Part shown: one piece after another, positions 40,027-54,261 of the stretch
How the letters are laid out: each line of letters begins with the position of its first letter
Numbering within the stretch: the first letter of the stretch is position 1
Assembly: GCA_963995525.1 (NCBI GenBank)
Contig: OZ023214.1
Coordinates: 54,688,839-54,752,838, forward strand
Length of the DNA: 64,000 bases
Direction of reading: 5' to 3'
Source: Escarpia spicata
Lineage: Eukaryota; Annelida; Polychaeta; Sabellida; Siboglinidae
Program-made: the position numbers and the translations under genes
Notes under the pieces: model-generated
The model's database searches: none
What the model was told of the DNA's origin: nothing
The model's input: only the letters and a program-made list of their open reading frames with translations

Positions 40027-41374
40027 ATGTATTTATATTCTCTATATTTGAGGATTATGGATATTAAGGATGTGTTAATACCAAGTCTGGTTGACGATCA
40101 TGGAGGCTGGATGTGTTGAAAGTGTAGTTGAAGATCAAAGAAAATGAAAACTGTGTTGTTGAGGGTCAAGCTACTTCGATGTATAGGTACTCACTCTGGT
40201 TAAACACGAAGGACACTGTGGATATGTAGGTAGACTGAGTGGTTGATGACCATGGACATAGTGGATGAGTCTCTGTACAGTGTGTGGTTGATTATCGTGG
40301 ACTGTATGGATGTGTTAATATCCTGCCTGATTGAGTGTGAATGTGTTGGTATTTTGTGTGGTTGATAACCAAGGACACGGCAAATGTGATGAACACTGTG
40401 TGGTTGATGATCAAGAACATTGCGATTGTGTTGGATACTGTGTGGTTGAAGACCATGGACATTGTGGATGTGTTTGGACACTGTGTGGTTAATGTTCAAG
40501 GACACTGTGGATGTGTACTCCCTGCGGTTGAGGGATACTGTGTTGTTGATGATCAAGGACATTGCAGAAATGATGTACACTCTGGGATTGATGATCGAAA
40601 AATTTTGATACTCTCTGTGGTTGAGGGTAATAAACACTGTGGATGTGTTGGGCACTGTGCAGTTGATGATCATGGATTCTATGAATGTGTTTACGATCAT
40701 GGACACTGTGGATATGGTGGTCGAGGATCGCAGAAATTGGATGTGTTGATATTGTATGGTTGAGGAACAAGCACTCTGTGGAGTTTTATACTTTGTGTGA
40801 TTAATGATCATGGACATTGTTGATGAGTTCATACTCTGAGTTTATGATCAAGGATGCTGTGGATGTATTGGTACTCTGAGTGGTTGAAAATCGCAGCTCT
40901 ATTGATGTGTTGATACTGCTGCTTTTTAGTATTTTGAAAACTGCAGATCATGGAGAGTGTATACGTATTGGACACTCTGTGTATTTGATGATGATGGATA
41001 GTGTGGATGTGTTGGAGACTGTTGACTGAGGATCATATACATAGTGGATGTGTTGTTACTGAGGTTGAGGATCATGGACACTATGTTTCTGTTGGTATTG
41101 TGTGTTGTGTATTATTGTGAAAACTCCAGGTGTATTTATACTATGTGTGATCGAAGATCATGTACAGGGTGGATGGGTGTTTGATGATCAATGATGCTGT
41201 GTATATGTTACGACTGTGTGATTCCGGATCGTAGAAACTGGGCGGTGTTGACAGTGTTGTTTAGTATTGTATACACTGCAGATGTGTTGGTGTTGGACAT
41301 GCTGTGTGGTTTATGATCAATTACACTGTTGATGTATTGATACTATGTGTGGTTTATTATTGTGAACACAAAAT
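40027..41374. repeat. HOR unit 24 (1,348 bp, LINE-free)
   Basis: Shorter than the 1,446-bp class because of two deletions, near 40515 (tgtgtactccctgcgg) and near 40675 (catggattctatgaatg). These remove stops and create the longest open frame of the window (minus strand, 40200-40832), which is an accident of the deletions. Confidence 0.87.
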
Positions 41375-43658
41375 ATATATTTATATTCTCTATGTTTGAG
41401 GATTTTGGATATTAAGGATGTGTTAATACCAAGTCTGGTTGACGATCATGGAGACTGGATGTGTTGAAAGTGTAGTTGAGGATCAAGGATACTGTGGAAG
41501 TGTTGGTATTCTGTACACCACTTGGCCGCTCTAATCATAACGCTGTGCATTTGTTGCCGAAGTACAGACATAATAAGACAAAAAAACTACAACTCGTGTT
41601 TCTCAATTTTGGACAACTGAAGCATGGATTTACATGGCTGTTTTGAAGGAACAGAGTGCGATGTTTTTTTATGGACAGCTGTTTTGACCCCTCTGAACTT
41701 GCGGGCACTATGTCGTCTTATGTCAAATTCTGTGAAGAGTCAGTTATCAATACCAGGACAGCACGCTTGTACCCGGACAACAAACCCTGGATAAGGAAAG
41801 ACCTTAAAGTGTACCTTAATCAAAAGAAATTTGAATTTCTGCAGGGAAATAAGGATGCATATCGTGAGAAAGAAAAGGAATTTAGAATAGTTGCTAGGAT
41901 TACCAAACTTGAATTCAAGAACAAAATCGAGGAAAAATTTAGGAGTGCTAATACTAAGGAGGCATGGAATGTACTCAAAACTAGGATGGGTAAGCAACAA
42001 TTCAAGAAGCCTGTGTGCCGTACTGGTGATTCTGTTACTGCAGCAAATTAACTTAACCGTTTTTATGCTCGGTTTGATGTTAATGATTTTCGTGGTCAAT
42101 GTACATCTCTTTGTCAGATTGTTGTACCAGAACACATTGAACTCTCTGAGGATGAGGTTGTGAAAACGTTTCCAGATTGAACGCAGACACAGCTTCAGGC
42201 TTTCATTGAATGAAAACAAAGTCTCAAAGACGTGTGCGGCTCAGTCGGGGAGGATTTTTACTACCATATTCCAGGCTCTGCTAGATTCTCACACTGTACC
42301 AATAGAAGATCAAGGACACCGTGGATGTGTTGATATTCTGAGTGATTGATGATCAAGGACACGGCGGATATGATGAAAACTGTGTTGTTGAGGGTCAAGG
42401 TACTTCGATGTATAGCTACACAATCTGTTTAATCACGAAGGACACTGTGGATATGTTGGTACTCTGTGTGGTTGATTACCATGGAGATAGTGTATGTGTC
42501 TGTACACTGTGTGGTTGATTATCATGGACACTATGGATATATTAATATCCTGTCTGATTGAGTGTGAATGTGTTGGTACTCTGTGTGGTTAATAAACAAG
42601 AATACGGCGAATGTGATGAACACTGTGTGATTGATGATCAAGGTCATTGCGGTTGTGATGGACACTGTGTGGTTGATGTTCAAGGATTCAGTGGATGTGT
42701 ACATACCCTGAGTGACTGATTACCATGGACATTGTGGATGTATTTGTACTCCCTGCGGTTGAGGGACACTGTTTTTTTTATAATCAAGGACACTGCGGAT
42801 ATGATGTACACTGTGTGATTGATGATCGAAAAATGCTGATACTCTGTGTGGTTGAGGATAATAAACACTGTGTATGTGTTGGGCACTGTGCAGTTGATGA
42901 TCATAGATATTTCAGTTGTGTTGACACTCTGCGTCATTGAAGATGTTGGATTCTATGGATGTGTTTACGATCATGGACACTGTGGATGTGGTGGTTGAGG
43001 ATCGCAGAAATTGGATGTGTTGATATTGTATGGTTGAGGATCAAGCACTCTGTGGAGTTTTATACTTTGTGTGATTAAAGATTATGGACATTGTTGATGA
43101 GTTCATACTCTGAGTTTATGATCAAGGATGCTGTGGATGTATTGGTACTCTGAGTGGTTGAAAATCACAGACTCTATTGATGTGTTGATACTGTGCGTTG
43201 TTTAGTATTTTGAAAACTGCAGATCATGGAGAGTGTATACGTGTTGGACACTCTGTGTATTTGATGATCATGGATACTGTGGATGTGTTGGAGACTGTTG
43301 ACTGAGGATCATATACATAGTGGATGTGTTGTCACTGAGGTTGAGGATCATGGACACTATGTTTCTGTTGGTATTGTGTGTTGTGTATTATTGTGAAAAC
43401 TCCAGGTGTATTTATACTCTGTGTGATCGAAGATCATGTACAGGGTGGATGTGTCAATACTCTCTGGTTGATGATCAATGATGCTGTGTATATGTTAAGA
43501 CTGTGATTCCGGATCGTGGAGACTGGGGTGTGTTTACACTGTGGTTTATATTGTAAACACTGCAGATGTGTTGGTGTTGGACACGCTGTGTGGTTGTTGA
43601 TCAAGGACACTGTTGATGTATTGATAATCTGTGTGGTTTATTATTGTGTAAACAAAAT
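41375..43658. repeat. HOR unit 25 with A-type LINE, spans the duplication joint
   Basis: Carries LINE 41515-42300. Left of about 42060 it belongs to duplication copy 1; right of it, it is the second copy of the sequence that begins at 31634. Confidence 0.88.
41515..42300 (+). mobile_element. LINE internal fragment 10, A-type
   Basis: Among the best-preserved linkers: the open frame 41656-42051 (131 codons) contains DPSELAGTMSSYVKFCEE, LYPDNKPWIRKDLKVYL, LEFKNKIEEKFRSAN and TKEAWNVLKTRMGKQQ. The right part, from 42061, is the duplicated 3' end of fragment 7 (shared ctctttgtcagattg). Confidence 0.83.
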
Positions 43659-45939
43659 ATGTATTTATATTCTCTGTTTGAGGATTTTGGATATTAAGGA
43701 TGTGTTAATACCAAGTCTGGTTGACGATCATGGAGACTGGATGTATTGAAAGTGTAGTTGAGGATCAAGGATACTGTGGATGTGTTGGTTTTCTGTACAC
43801 CACTTGGCCGCTCTAATCATAACGCTGTGCATTTGTTGCCGAAGTACAGACCTAATTTGAAGACAAAAAAACAGAACTCATGTTTCTCAACTTTGGACAC
43901 CTGAAGAATGGTGGAGTTACGTGGCTGTTTTGAAGGAACAGAGTGGGATGTTTTTTATGGAGAGCTGCTTTGACCCCTCTGAACTTGCGGACACTATGTC
44001 GTCTTATGTCAAATTCTGTGAAGAGTCAGTTATCAATACCAGGACAGCGCGCTTGTACCCGACAACAAGCCCTGCATAAGGAAGGACCTTAAAATGTAAC
44101 TTCATTAAAAGAAATTTGCATTTCTGCAGGGAAAGAAGGATGCATATCGTGAGAAAGAAAAGAAATTTAGAAGACATGCTAGGATTGCCAAACTTGAATT
44201 CAAGAACAAAGTCGAGGGAAAATTTAGAAATGCTAATACTAAGGAGGCATGGAATGGACTCAAAACTAGGATGGGTAATTAACAATTCAAGCAGCCTGTG
44301 TGCCATACTGGTGATTCTGTTACTGTAGCAAATTAACTTAACCGTTTTTATGCTCGGTTTGATGTTAATGATTTTCCTGTTCAATGTACATCTCTGTGAC
44401 AGACTGTTGTACCAGAACACATTGAACTCTCTGAGGATGAGGTTGTGAAAATCTTTCCAGATTGAACGCAGACACAGCTTCAGGCTTTCATTGAATGAAA
44501 ACAAACACTCAAAGACGTGTGCGGCTCAGTCGGGGAGGATTTTTACTACCATATTCCAGGCTCTGCTAGATTATCACACTGTACCAATAGAAGATCAAGG
44601 ACACCGTTGATGTGTTGATATTCTGAGTGATTGATGATCAAGGACACGGCGGATATGATGAAAACAATGTTGTTGAGGGTCAAGGTACTTCGATGTATAG
44701 CTACTCAATATGTTTAATCAAGAAGGACACTGTGGATATGTTGGTACTCTGTGTGGTTGATGACCATGGAGATAGTGTATGTGTCTGTACTCTGTGTGGT
44801 TGATTATCATGGACACTGGATATATTAATATCCTGTCTGATTGATTGTGAATGTGTTGGTACTCTGTGTGGTTAATAAACAAGAACACGGCGAATGTGAT
44901 GAACACTGTGTGATTGATGATCAAGGACATTGCGGTTGTGATGGACACTGTGTGGTTGATGTTCAAGGAATCAGTGGATGTGTACATACCCTGAGTAATT
45001 GATTACCATGGACATTGTGGATGTATTTGTACTCACTTCGGTTGAGGGACACTGTTTTGTTGATGATCAAAGACACTGCGGATATGATGTACACTGTGAG
45101 ATTGATGATCGAAAAATGCTGATACTCTGTGTGGTTGATGATTATAAACACTGTGTATGTGTTGGGCACTGTGCAGTTGATGACCATGGATATTTCAGTT
45201 GTGTTGAATCTCTGCGTCATTGAAGATCTTGGATTCTATGGATGTGTTTACGATCATGGACACTGTGGATGTGGTAGTTGAGGATCGCAGAGATTGGATG
45301 TGTTTACATTGTATGGTTGAGGAACAAGCAGTCTGTGGAGTTTTATACTTTGTGTGATTGAAGATCATAGACATTGTTGATGAGTTCATATTCTGAGTTG
45401 ATGATCAAGGATGCTGTGGATGTATTGGTACTCTGGGTGGTTGAAAATCACAGACTATTGATGTGTTGATACTGTGCGTGGTTTAGTATTGTGAAAACTG
45501 CAGATAATGGACAGTGTAAACGTGTTGGACACTGTGTATTTGATGATCATGGATACTGTGGATGTGTTGGACACTGTTGACTGAGGATCATGTACATTGT
45601 GGATATGTTGTCAAAGAGGTTGAGGATCATGGACACTATGTATGTGTTGGCACTCTGTGTTTTATATTATTGTAAAAACACCAGATGTATGTATACTCTT
45701 TGTGATTGAAGATCATGGACAGGGTGGATGTGTCAATACTCTCTGGTTGATGATCAATGATGATGTGTATATATTAAGACTGTGATTCCAGATCGTGGAA
45801 ACTGGGTGTGTTTACACTATGTGGTTTGGTATTGTAAACACTGCAGATGTGTTGGTGTTGGACACGCTGTGTGGTTGATGATCAAGGACACAGTTGATGT
45901 ATTGATAGTCTGTGTGGTTTAGTATTGTGAACACAAAAT
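43659..45939. repeat. HOR unit 26 (copy of unit 20)
   Basis: Lies 10,427 bp downstream of unit 20. The one substitution I noticed is in its LINE (33899 C to 44326 T). Confidence 0.9.
43797..44585 (+). mobile_element. LINE internal fragment 11 (duplicate of fragment 8)
   Basis: Identical on reading to 33370-34158 except 44326 T for C. Confidence 0.85.
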
Positions 45940-47516
45940 ATGTATTTATATTCTCTATATTTGAGGATTATAGATATTAAGGATGTGTTAATACCAAGTC
46001 TGGTTGACGATCATGGATGCTGGATGTGTTGAAAGTGTAGTTGAAGATCAAAGAAAATGAAAACTGTGTTGTTTAGGGTCAAGGTACTTCGATGTATAGG
46101 TACTCACTCTGGTTAATCACGAAGGACACTGTGTATATATTGGTACTGTGTGTGGTTGATGACCATGGAGATAGTGTATGTGTCTGTACACTGTGTGGTT
46201 GATTATCATGGACACTATGGATATATTAATATCCTGTCTGATTCAGTGTGATTGTGTTGGTACTCTGTGTGGTAAATAAACAACGACACGGCAAATTTGA
46301 TGAACACTGTGTGATTGATGATCCAGGACATTGCGGTTGTGTTAGACACTGTGTGGTTGATGTTTAAGGAATCTGTGGATGTGTACATACCCTGAGTGAC
46401 TGATTACCATGGACATTGTGTATGTATTTGTACTCCCTGCGGTTGATGGACACTGTTTTGTTGATCATCAAGGACACTGCGGATATGATGTACACTGTGT
46501 GATTGATTATCGAAAAATGCTGATACTCTGTGTGGTTGAGGATTATAAACACTATGTATGTGTTAGGCACTGTACAGTTGATGATCATGGATATTTCATT
46601 TGTGTTGACACTCTGCGTCATTGAAGAACTTGGATTCTATGGATGTGTTTACGAATATGGACACTGTGGATGTGGTGGTTGAGGATCGCAGAGATTGGAT
46701 GTGTTGATATTGTATGGTTGAGGAACAAGCACACTGTGGAGTTTTATACTTTGTGCGGTTGAAGATCATGGACATTGTTGATGAGTTCATACTCTGAGTT
46801 GATGATCAAGGATCATGGAATGGGTGGATGTGTCAATACTCTGTGGTTGATGATCAATGATGCTGTGTATATGTTAAGACTGTGATTCCGGATCGTGCAA
46901 ACTGGGGTGTGTTTACACTGTGTGGTTTAATATTGTAAACACTGCAGATGTGTGTAAGTTCATACTCTGAGTTGATGATCAAGGATGCTGTGGATGTATT
47001 GGTACTCTGAGTGGGTGAAAATCACAGACTATTGATGTGTTGATACTGTGCGTGGTTTAGTATTGTGAAAACTTCAGATCATGGACAGTGTAAACGTGTT
47101 GGACACTGGGTATTTGATGATCATGGATACTGTGGATGTGTTGGACACTGTTGACTAAGGATCAATTTCATTGTGGATGTTTGTCACTGAGTTTGAGGAT
47201 CATGGACACTGTATGTGTTGGCACTCTGTGTTTTATATTATTGTGAAAACTCCAGATGTATTTATACTGTGTGTGATTGAAGATCATGGACATGAAGATC
47301 ATGGATGTGTCAATGCTCTCTGGTTGATGATCAATGATGCTTTGTATATGTTAAGACTGTGATTCCGGATCGTGGAAACTGTGTGTGTTTACTCTATGTG
47401 GTTTGGTATTGTATACCCTGCAAATGGTTTGGTGTTGGACACGCTGTGTGGTTGATAATCAAGGACACTCTTAATGTATTGATAATCTGTATGGTTTAAT
47501 ATTGTGAACACAACAT
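45940..47516. repeat. HOR unit 27 (copy of unit 21)
   Basis: No difference from 35513-37089 was noticed on reading. Confidence 0.9.
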
Positions 47517-48314
47517 ATGTATTGCTGTTCTATACGTTTGAGGATTATGAATATTATGGATGTGTTAATACCCAGTCTGGTAGAGGATCATCGAGACTGG
47601 ATTTGTTGAAACTGTTTAGTTGAGGATCAGGGACACTGTGTGTGTGTTGGTACTCTGTGTGGTTGATTATCAAGGACACTGTGAATGTGTTGGTCCTCTG
47701 TCTGGTTTCCGATCGTGGACACTGTGGATGCATATCACTCAATTTGGTTGATGATCAATAAAACCGCGGGTGTGACCAATACTGTGCGACTGATGTTCAA
47801 GTACATTGCAGATGTGTTAGCCACTGTGGGATAGAGGATCGAGGGCACTGTGGATGTGTTGGTACACTGTATGATTGATGATCAAGGACACGGCGGATGT
47901 GAAGAAAGTTGTGTGGTTAAGAGTCAAGGTTACTGTGGATATGTAGGCACACTGTGTGGTTGATGACCATGACCATTGTGGATGTGTTGTCACTGAGGTT
48001 GAGGATCATGGACACTACGTATGTGTTGGCACTCTGTGTTGTATATTATTGTGTAGATGTATTTATACTCTGGGTGATTGAAGATCATGGACAAGTTGGA
48101 TGTGTCAATACTCTGTGGTTGATGATCAATGAAGCTGTGTATATGTTACGACTGTGTGATTCAGGATCGTGGAAACTGGGCGGTGTTGACACTGTGTGGT
48201 TTAGTATTGTAAACACTGCAGATGTGTTGGTGTTGGACACACTGTGTGGTTGATGATCAAGGACACTGTTGATGTATTGATACTCTGTGTGGTTTAGTAT
48301 TTTGAACACAAAAT
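47517..48314. repeat. HOR unit 28, short class (copy of unit 22)
   Basis: 798 bp, no difference from unit 22 noticed. Confidence 0.9.
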
Positions 48315-48413
48315 ATGTATTTATATTCTCTATGTTTGAGGATTAAGGATGTTAAGGATGTGTTGAAAGTGTAGATGAGGATCAAGGATACTGTGGATGT
48401 GTTTGTATTCTGT

Positions 48414-49203
48414 ACACCACATGGTCGCTCTAATCATAACGCTGTGCATTTGTTGCCGAAGTACAGACAAAATTTGAAGACTAAAAAACCTTGAACTCGT
48501 GTTTCTCAACTCTGGACTCCTGAAGCTTGGAAGAGTTACGTGGTGGTTTTGAGCGAACAGAGTGGGATGTTTTTATGGACAGCTGTTTTGACCCTTCTGA
48601 ACTTGCGGACACAATATCGTCTTATGTCAAATTCTGTGAAGAGTCAGTTATCAATACCAGGACAGTGCGCTAGTACCCGAACAACAAGCCCTGGATAACG
48701 AAGGACCTAATAATGTACCTGAATCAAAAGAAATTTACATTTCTGCAGGGAAAGAAGGATGCATATCGTGAGAAAGAAAAGGAATTTAGAAGACGCTAGT
48801 ATTTCCAAACTTGAATTCAAGAACAAAGTCGAGGGAAAATTTAGGAGTGCTAAAGCTAAGGAGGCATGGAAAGCACTCAAAACTAGGATGGGTAAGCAAC
48901 AATTCAAGCAGCCTGTGTGCCATACTGGTGATTCTGTCACTGCAGCAAATGAACATAACCGTTTTTATGCTAGGCTTGATGTTAATGATTTTCGTGGTCA
49001 ACGTACATCTCTGTGACAGACTGTTGTACCAGAACACATTGAACTCTTTGAGGATGAGGTTGTGAAAACTTTTCCAGATTGAACGCAGACACAGCTTCAG
49101 GCCTTGATTGAGTGAAAAACAAAGTCTTAAAGATATGTGCGGCTCAGCCGGGGAGGATTTTTACTACCATATTCCAGGCTCTGCTAGATTCTCACACTGT
49201 ACC
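48414..49203 (+). mobile_element. LINE internal fragment 12 (duplicate of fragment 9)
   Basis: No difference from 37987-38776 noticed. Confidence 0.85.
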
Positions 49204-49998
49204 AGTAGAATATCAAGGACACCGTGGATGTGTTGATATTCTGAGTGATTGATGATCAAGGACACGGCGGATATGATGAAAACTGTGTTGTTGAGGGTCA
49301 AGGTAGTTCGATGTATAGCTACTCACTCTGGTTAATCACGAAGGACACTGTATATATATTGGTACTGTGTGTGGTTGATGACCATGGAGATAGTGTATGT
49401 GTCTGTACACTGTGTGGTTGTGATGTTCAAGGAATCAGTGGATGTGTACATACCCTGAGTGACTAATTACCATGGACATTGTGGATGTATTTGTACTCCC
49501 TGCGGTTGAGGGACACTCTTTTGTTGATCATCAAGGACACTGCGGATATGATGTACACTGTGTGATTGATGATCTAAAAATACTGATACTCTGTGTGGTT
49601 GAGGGTAATAAACACTGTGGATGTGTTGGGCACTGTGCAGTTGATGATCATGGACATTTCAGTTGTGATGACACTGTGTCATTGAAGATCTTGGATTCTA
49701 TACATGTGTTTACGATCATGGACACTGTGGATGTGGTGGTTGAGGATCGCAGAGATTGGATGTGTTGATATATTGTATGGTTGAGGAACAAGCACTCTGT
49801 GGAGTTTTATACTTTGTGTGATTGAAGATTATGGACATTGTTGATGAGTTCATACTCTGAGTTGATGATCAAGGATGCTGTGGATGTATTGGTACTCTGG
49901 GTGATTGAAAATCACAGACTATTGATGTGTTGATCCTGTGCGTGGTTTAGTATTGTGAAAACTGCAGATCATGGACAGAGTAAACGTGTTGGACACTG

Positions 49999-50092
49999 TG
50001 TATTTGATGATCATGGATACTCTGATCATCAAATACATTATCAGACACTCATGGATACTGTGATCGTCAAATATATTATCAGACACTGTTGA
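49999..50092. repeat. Duplicate of the hairpin and 38-bp repeat
   Basis: Same structure, 10,427 bp downstream, so it formed before the segmental duplication. Confidence 0.88.
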
Positions 50093-50453
50093 CCGAGGAT
50101 TATGTACATTGGGGATATGTTGTCACAGAGGTTGAGGATCATGGACACTATGTATGTGTTGGCACTCTGTGTTGTATATTATTGTGAAAACTCCAGATGT
50201 ATTTATACTCTGTGTGATTGAAGATCATGGACAGGGTGGATGTGTCAATACTCTCTGGTTGATGATCAATGATGCTGTGTATATGTAAAGACTTTGTGAT
50301 TCCGGATCGTGGAAACTGGGTGTGTTTACACTGTGTGGTTTGGTATTGTAAACACTGCAGATGTGTTGGTGTTGGACACTCTGTGTGGTTGATGATCAAG
50401 GACACAGTTGATGTATTGATAGTCTGTGTGGTTTAGTATTGTGAACACAAAAT

Positions 50454-51802
50454 ATGTATTTATATTCTCTATATTTGAGGATTATGGATATTAAGGATGT
50501 GTTAATACCAAGTCTGGTTGACGATCATGGAGGCTGGATGTGTTGAAAGTGTAGTTGAAGATCAAAGAAAATGAAAACTGTGTTGTTGAGGGTCAAGCTA
50601 CTTCGATGTATAGGTACTCACTCTGGTTAAACACGAAGGACACTGTGGATATGTAGGTAGACTGAGTGGTTGATGACCATGGACATAGTGGATGAGTCTC
50701 TGTACAGTGTGTGGTTGATTATCGTGGACTGTATGGATGTGTTAATATCCTGCCTGATTGAGTGTGAATGTGTTGGTATTTTGTGTGGTTGATAACCAAG
50801 GACACGGCAAATGTGATGAACACTGTGTGGTTGATGATCAAGAACATTGCGATTGTGTTGGATACTGTGTGGTTGAAGACCATGGACATTGTGGATGTGT
50901 TTGGACACTGTGTGGTTAATGTTCAAGGACACTGTGGATGTGTACTCCCTGCGGTTGAGGGATACTGTGTTGTTGATGATCAAGGACATTGCAGAAATGA
51001 TGTACACTCTGGGATTGATGATCGAAAAATTTTGATACTCTCTGTGGTTGAGGGTAATAAACACTGTGGATGTGTTGGGCACTGTGCAGTTGATGATCAT
51101 GGATTCTATGAATGTGTTTACGATCATGGACACTGTGGATATGGTGGTCGAGGATCGCAGAAATTGGATGTGTTGATATTGTATGGTTGAGGAACAAGCA
51201 CTCTGTGGAGTTTTATACTTTGTGTGATTAATGATCATGGACATTGTTGATGAGTTCATACTCTGAGTTTATGATCAAGGATGCTGTGGATGTATTGGTA
51301 CTCTGAGTGGTTGAAAATCGCAGACTCTATTGATGTGTTGATACTGCTGCTTTTTAGTATTTTGAAAACTGCAGATCATGGAGAGTGTATACGTATTGGA
51401 CACTCTGTGTATTTGATGATGATGGATAGTGTGGATGTGTTGGAGACTGTTGACTGAGGATCATATACATAGTGGATGTGTTGTTACTGAGGTTGAGGAT
51501 CATGGACACTATGTTTCTGTTGGTATTGTGTGTTGTGTATTATTGTGAAAACTCCAGGTGTATTTATACTATGTGTGATCGAAGATCATGTACAGGGTGG
51601 ATGGGTGTTTGATGATCAATGATGCTGTGTATATGTTACGACTGTGTGATTCCGGATCGTAGAAACTGGGCGGTGTTGACAGTGTTGTTTAGTATTGTAT
51701 ACACTGCAGATGTGTTGGTGTTGGACATGCTGTGTGGTTTATGATCAATTACACTGTTGATGTATTGATACTATGTGTGGTTTATTATTGTGAACACAAA
51801 AT
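50454..51802. repeat. HOR unit 30 (copy of unit 24, one extra base)
   Basis: 1,349 bp. It has cgcagactctatt at about 51320 where unit 24 has cgcagctctatt at about 40893. This single-base difference changes the copy offset from 10,427 to 10,428. Confidence 0.9.
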
Positions 51803-54261
51803 ATATATTTATATTCTCTATGTTTGAGGATTTTGGATATTAAGGATGTGTTAATACCAAGTCTGGTTGACGATCATGGAGACTGGATGTGTTGAAAGTG
51901 TAGTTGAGGATCAAGGATACTGTGGAAGTGTTGGTATTCTGTACACCACTTGGCCGCTCTAATCATAACGCTGTGCATTTGTTGCCGAAGTACAGACATA
52001 ATAAGACAAAAAAACTACAACTCGTGTTTCTCAATTTTGGACAACTGAAGCATGGATTTACATGGCTGTTTTGAAGGAACAGAGTGCGATGTTTTTTTAT
52101 GGACAGCTGTTTTGACCCCTCTGAACTTGCGGGCACTATGTCGTCTTATGTCAAATTCTGTGAAGAGTCAGTTATCAATACCAGGACAGCACGCTTGTAC
52201 CCGGACAACAAACCCTGGATAAGGAAAGACCTTAAAGTGTACCTTAATCAAAAGAAATTTGAATTTCTGCAGGGAAATAAGGATGCATATCGTGAGAAAG
52301 AAAAGGAATTTAGAATAGTTGCTAGGATTACCAAACTTGAATTCAAGAACAAAATCGAGGAAAAATTTAGGAGTGCTAATACTAAGGAGGCATGGAATGT
52401 ACTCAAAACTAGGATGGGTAAGCAACAATTCAAGAAGCCTGTGTGCCGTACTGGTGATTCTGTTACTGCAGCAAATTAACTTAACCGTTTTTATGCTCGG
52501 TTTGATGTTAATGATTTTCGTGGTCAATGTACATCTCTGTGTCAGACTGTTGTACCAGAACACATTGAACTCTCTGAGGATGAGGTTATGAAAACGTTTC
52601 CAGATTGAACGCAGACACAGCGTCAGGCTTTTATTGAAAGAAAACAAAGTCTCAAAGACGTGTGCGGCTCAGTCGGGGAGGATTTTTACTACCATATTCC
52701 AGGCTCTGCTAGATTCTCACATTGTACCAATAGAAGATTAAGGACACCGTGGATGTGTTGATATTCTGAGTGATTGATGATCAAGGACACGGCGGATATG
52801 ATGAAAACTGTGTTGTTGAGGGTCAAGGTACTTCGATGTATAGCTACTCAATCTGTTTAATCACGAAGGACACTGTGGATATGTTGGTAGTCTGTGTGGT
52901 TGATGACCATGGAGATTGTGTATGTGTCTGTACACTGTGTGGTTGATTATCATGGACACTATGGATATATTAATATCCTGTCTGATTGAGTGTGAATGTG
53001 TTGGTACTCTGTGTGGTTAATAAACAAGAACACGGCGAATGTGATGAACACTGTGTGATTGATGATCCAGGACATTGCGGTTGTGTTAGACACTGTGTGG
53101 TTGATGTTTAAGGAATCTGTGGATGTGTACATACCCTGAGTGACTGATTACCATGGACATTGTGGATGTATTTGTACTCCCTGCGGTTGATGGACCCTGT
53201 TTTGTTGATCATCAAGGACACTGCGGATATGATGTACACTGAGTGATTAATTATCGAAAAATGCTGATACTCTGTGTGGTTGAGGATTATAAACACCATG
53301 TATGTGTTAGGCACTGTGCAGTTGATGATCATGGATATTTCATTTGTGTTGACACTCTGCGTCATTGAAGAACTTGGATTCTATGGATGTGTTTACGATC
53401 ATGGACACTGTGGATGCGGTGGTTGAGGATCGCAGAGATTGGATGTGTTGATATTGTATGGTTGAGGTACAAGCACACTGTGGAGTTTTATACTTTGTGC
53501 GGTTGAAGATCATGGACATTGTTGATGAGTTCATACTCTGAGTTGATGATCAAGGAACATGGACTGGGTGGATGTGTCAATACTCTGTGGTTGATGATCA
53601 ATGATGCTGTGTATATGTTAAGACTGTGATTCCGGATCGTGCAAACTGGGGTGTGTTTACACTGTGTGGTTTAATATTGTAAACACTGCATATGTGTGTG
53701 AGTTCATACTCTGAGTTGATGATCAAGGAAGCTGTGGATGTATTGGTACTCTGAGTGGGTGAAAATCACAGACTATTGATGTGTTGATACTGTGCGTGGT
53801 TTAGTATTGTGAAAACTTCAGATCATGGACAGTGTAAACGTGTTGGACACTGGGTATTTGATGACCATGGATACTGTGGATGTGTTGGACACTGTTGACT
53901 AAGGATCAATTTCATTGTGGATGTTTTGTCACTGAGTTTGAGGATCATGGACACTGTATGTGTTGGCACTCTGTGTTTTATATTATTGTGAAAACTCCAG
54001 ATGTATTTATACTGTGTGTGATTGAAGATCATGGACATGAAGATCATGGATGTGTCAATACTCTCTGGTTGATGATCAATGATGCTTTGTATATGTTAAG
54101 ACTGTGATTCCGGATAGTGGAAACTGTGTGTGTTTACTCTATGTGGTTTGGTATTGTATACCCTGCAAATGGTTTGGTGTTGGACACGCTGTGTGGTTGA
54201 TAATCAAGGACACTCTTAATGTATTGATAATCTGTATGGTTTAATATTGTGAACACAACAT
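51803..54261. repeat. HOR unit 31 with A-type LINE
   Basis: Carries LINE 51943-52728. Right of about 52488 it no longer follows the duplication; from about 53040 it resembles unit 21 (36180-37080), with about 2% scattered change by eye. Confidence 0.86.
51943..52728 (+). mobile_element. LINE internal fragment 13, A-type
   Basis: Duplicate of fragment 10 up to about 52488 (open frame 52084-52479). The 3' end is different: gttatgaaaacg, gcgtcaggcttttattgaaag and cacattgtacc. These variants recur only at 57660-57849. Confidence 0.84.

Larger units (their letters stand above)
31634..42060. repeat. 10,427-bp segmental tandem duplication, copy 1
   Basis: Every landmark in this block recurs 10,427 bp downstream. 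Left of 31634 the two sequences differ as ordinary LINE copies do (31633 A against 42060 T, then several differences in the preceding 130 bp). Right of it I found only three differences. The block includes LINE loci at 33370 and 37987 and most of the one at 41515. Confidence 0.93.
48315..50453. repeat. HOR unit 29 with B-type LINE (copy of unit 23)
   Basis: Includes the duplicated hairpin (49999-50092) and LINE 48414-49203. Confidence 0.9.
42061..52488. repeat. 10.4-kb segmental tandem duplication, copy 2
   Basis: Differences seen from copy 1: 42905 A (32478 G), 44326 T (33899 C), and one inserted A near 51324. The end is set by the first mismatch between the sequences after 42060 and after 52488, at about 42110, so the true joint lies within about 50 bp of the stated position, inside the LINE. 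Confidence 0.93.

Noticed and set aside
40200..40832. Longest open frame of the window, 210 codons on the minus strand, repeated at 50627-51259
   Set aside because: It is made of the same His/Asn-rich monomer translation (INHTV, HIHNVHG) as dozens of shorter frames, and becomes long only because two deletions in unit 24 removed stop-bearing cores. It has no domain, and its copy is explained by the 10.4-kb duplication.
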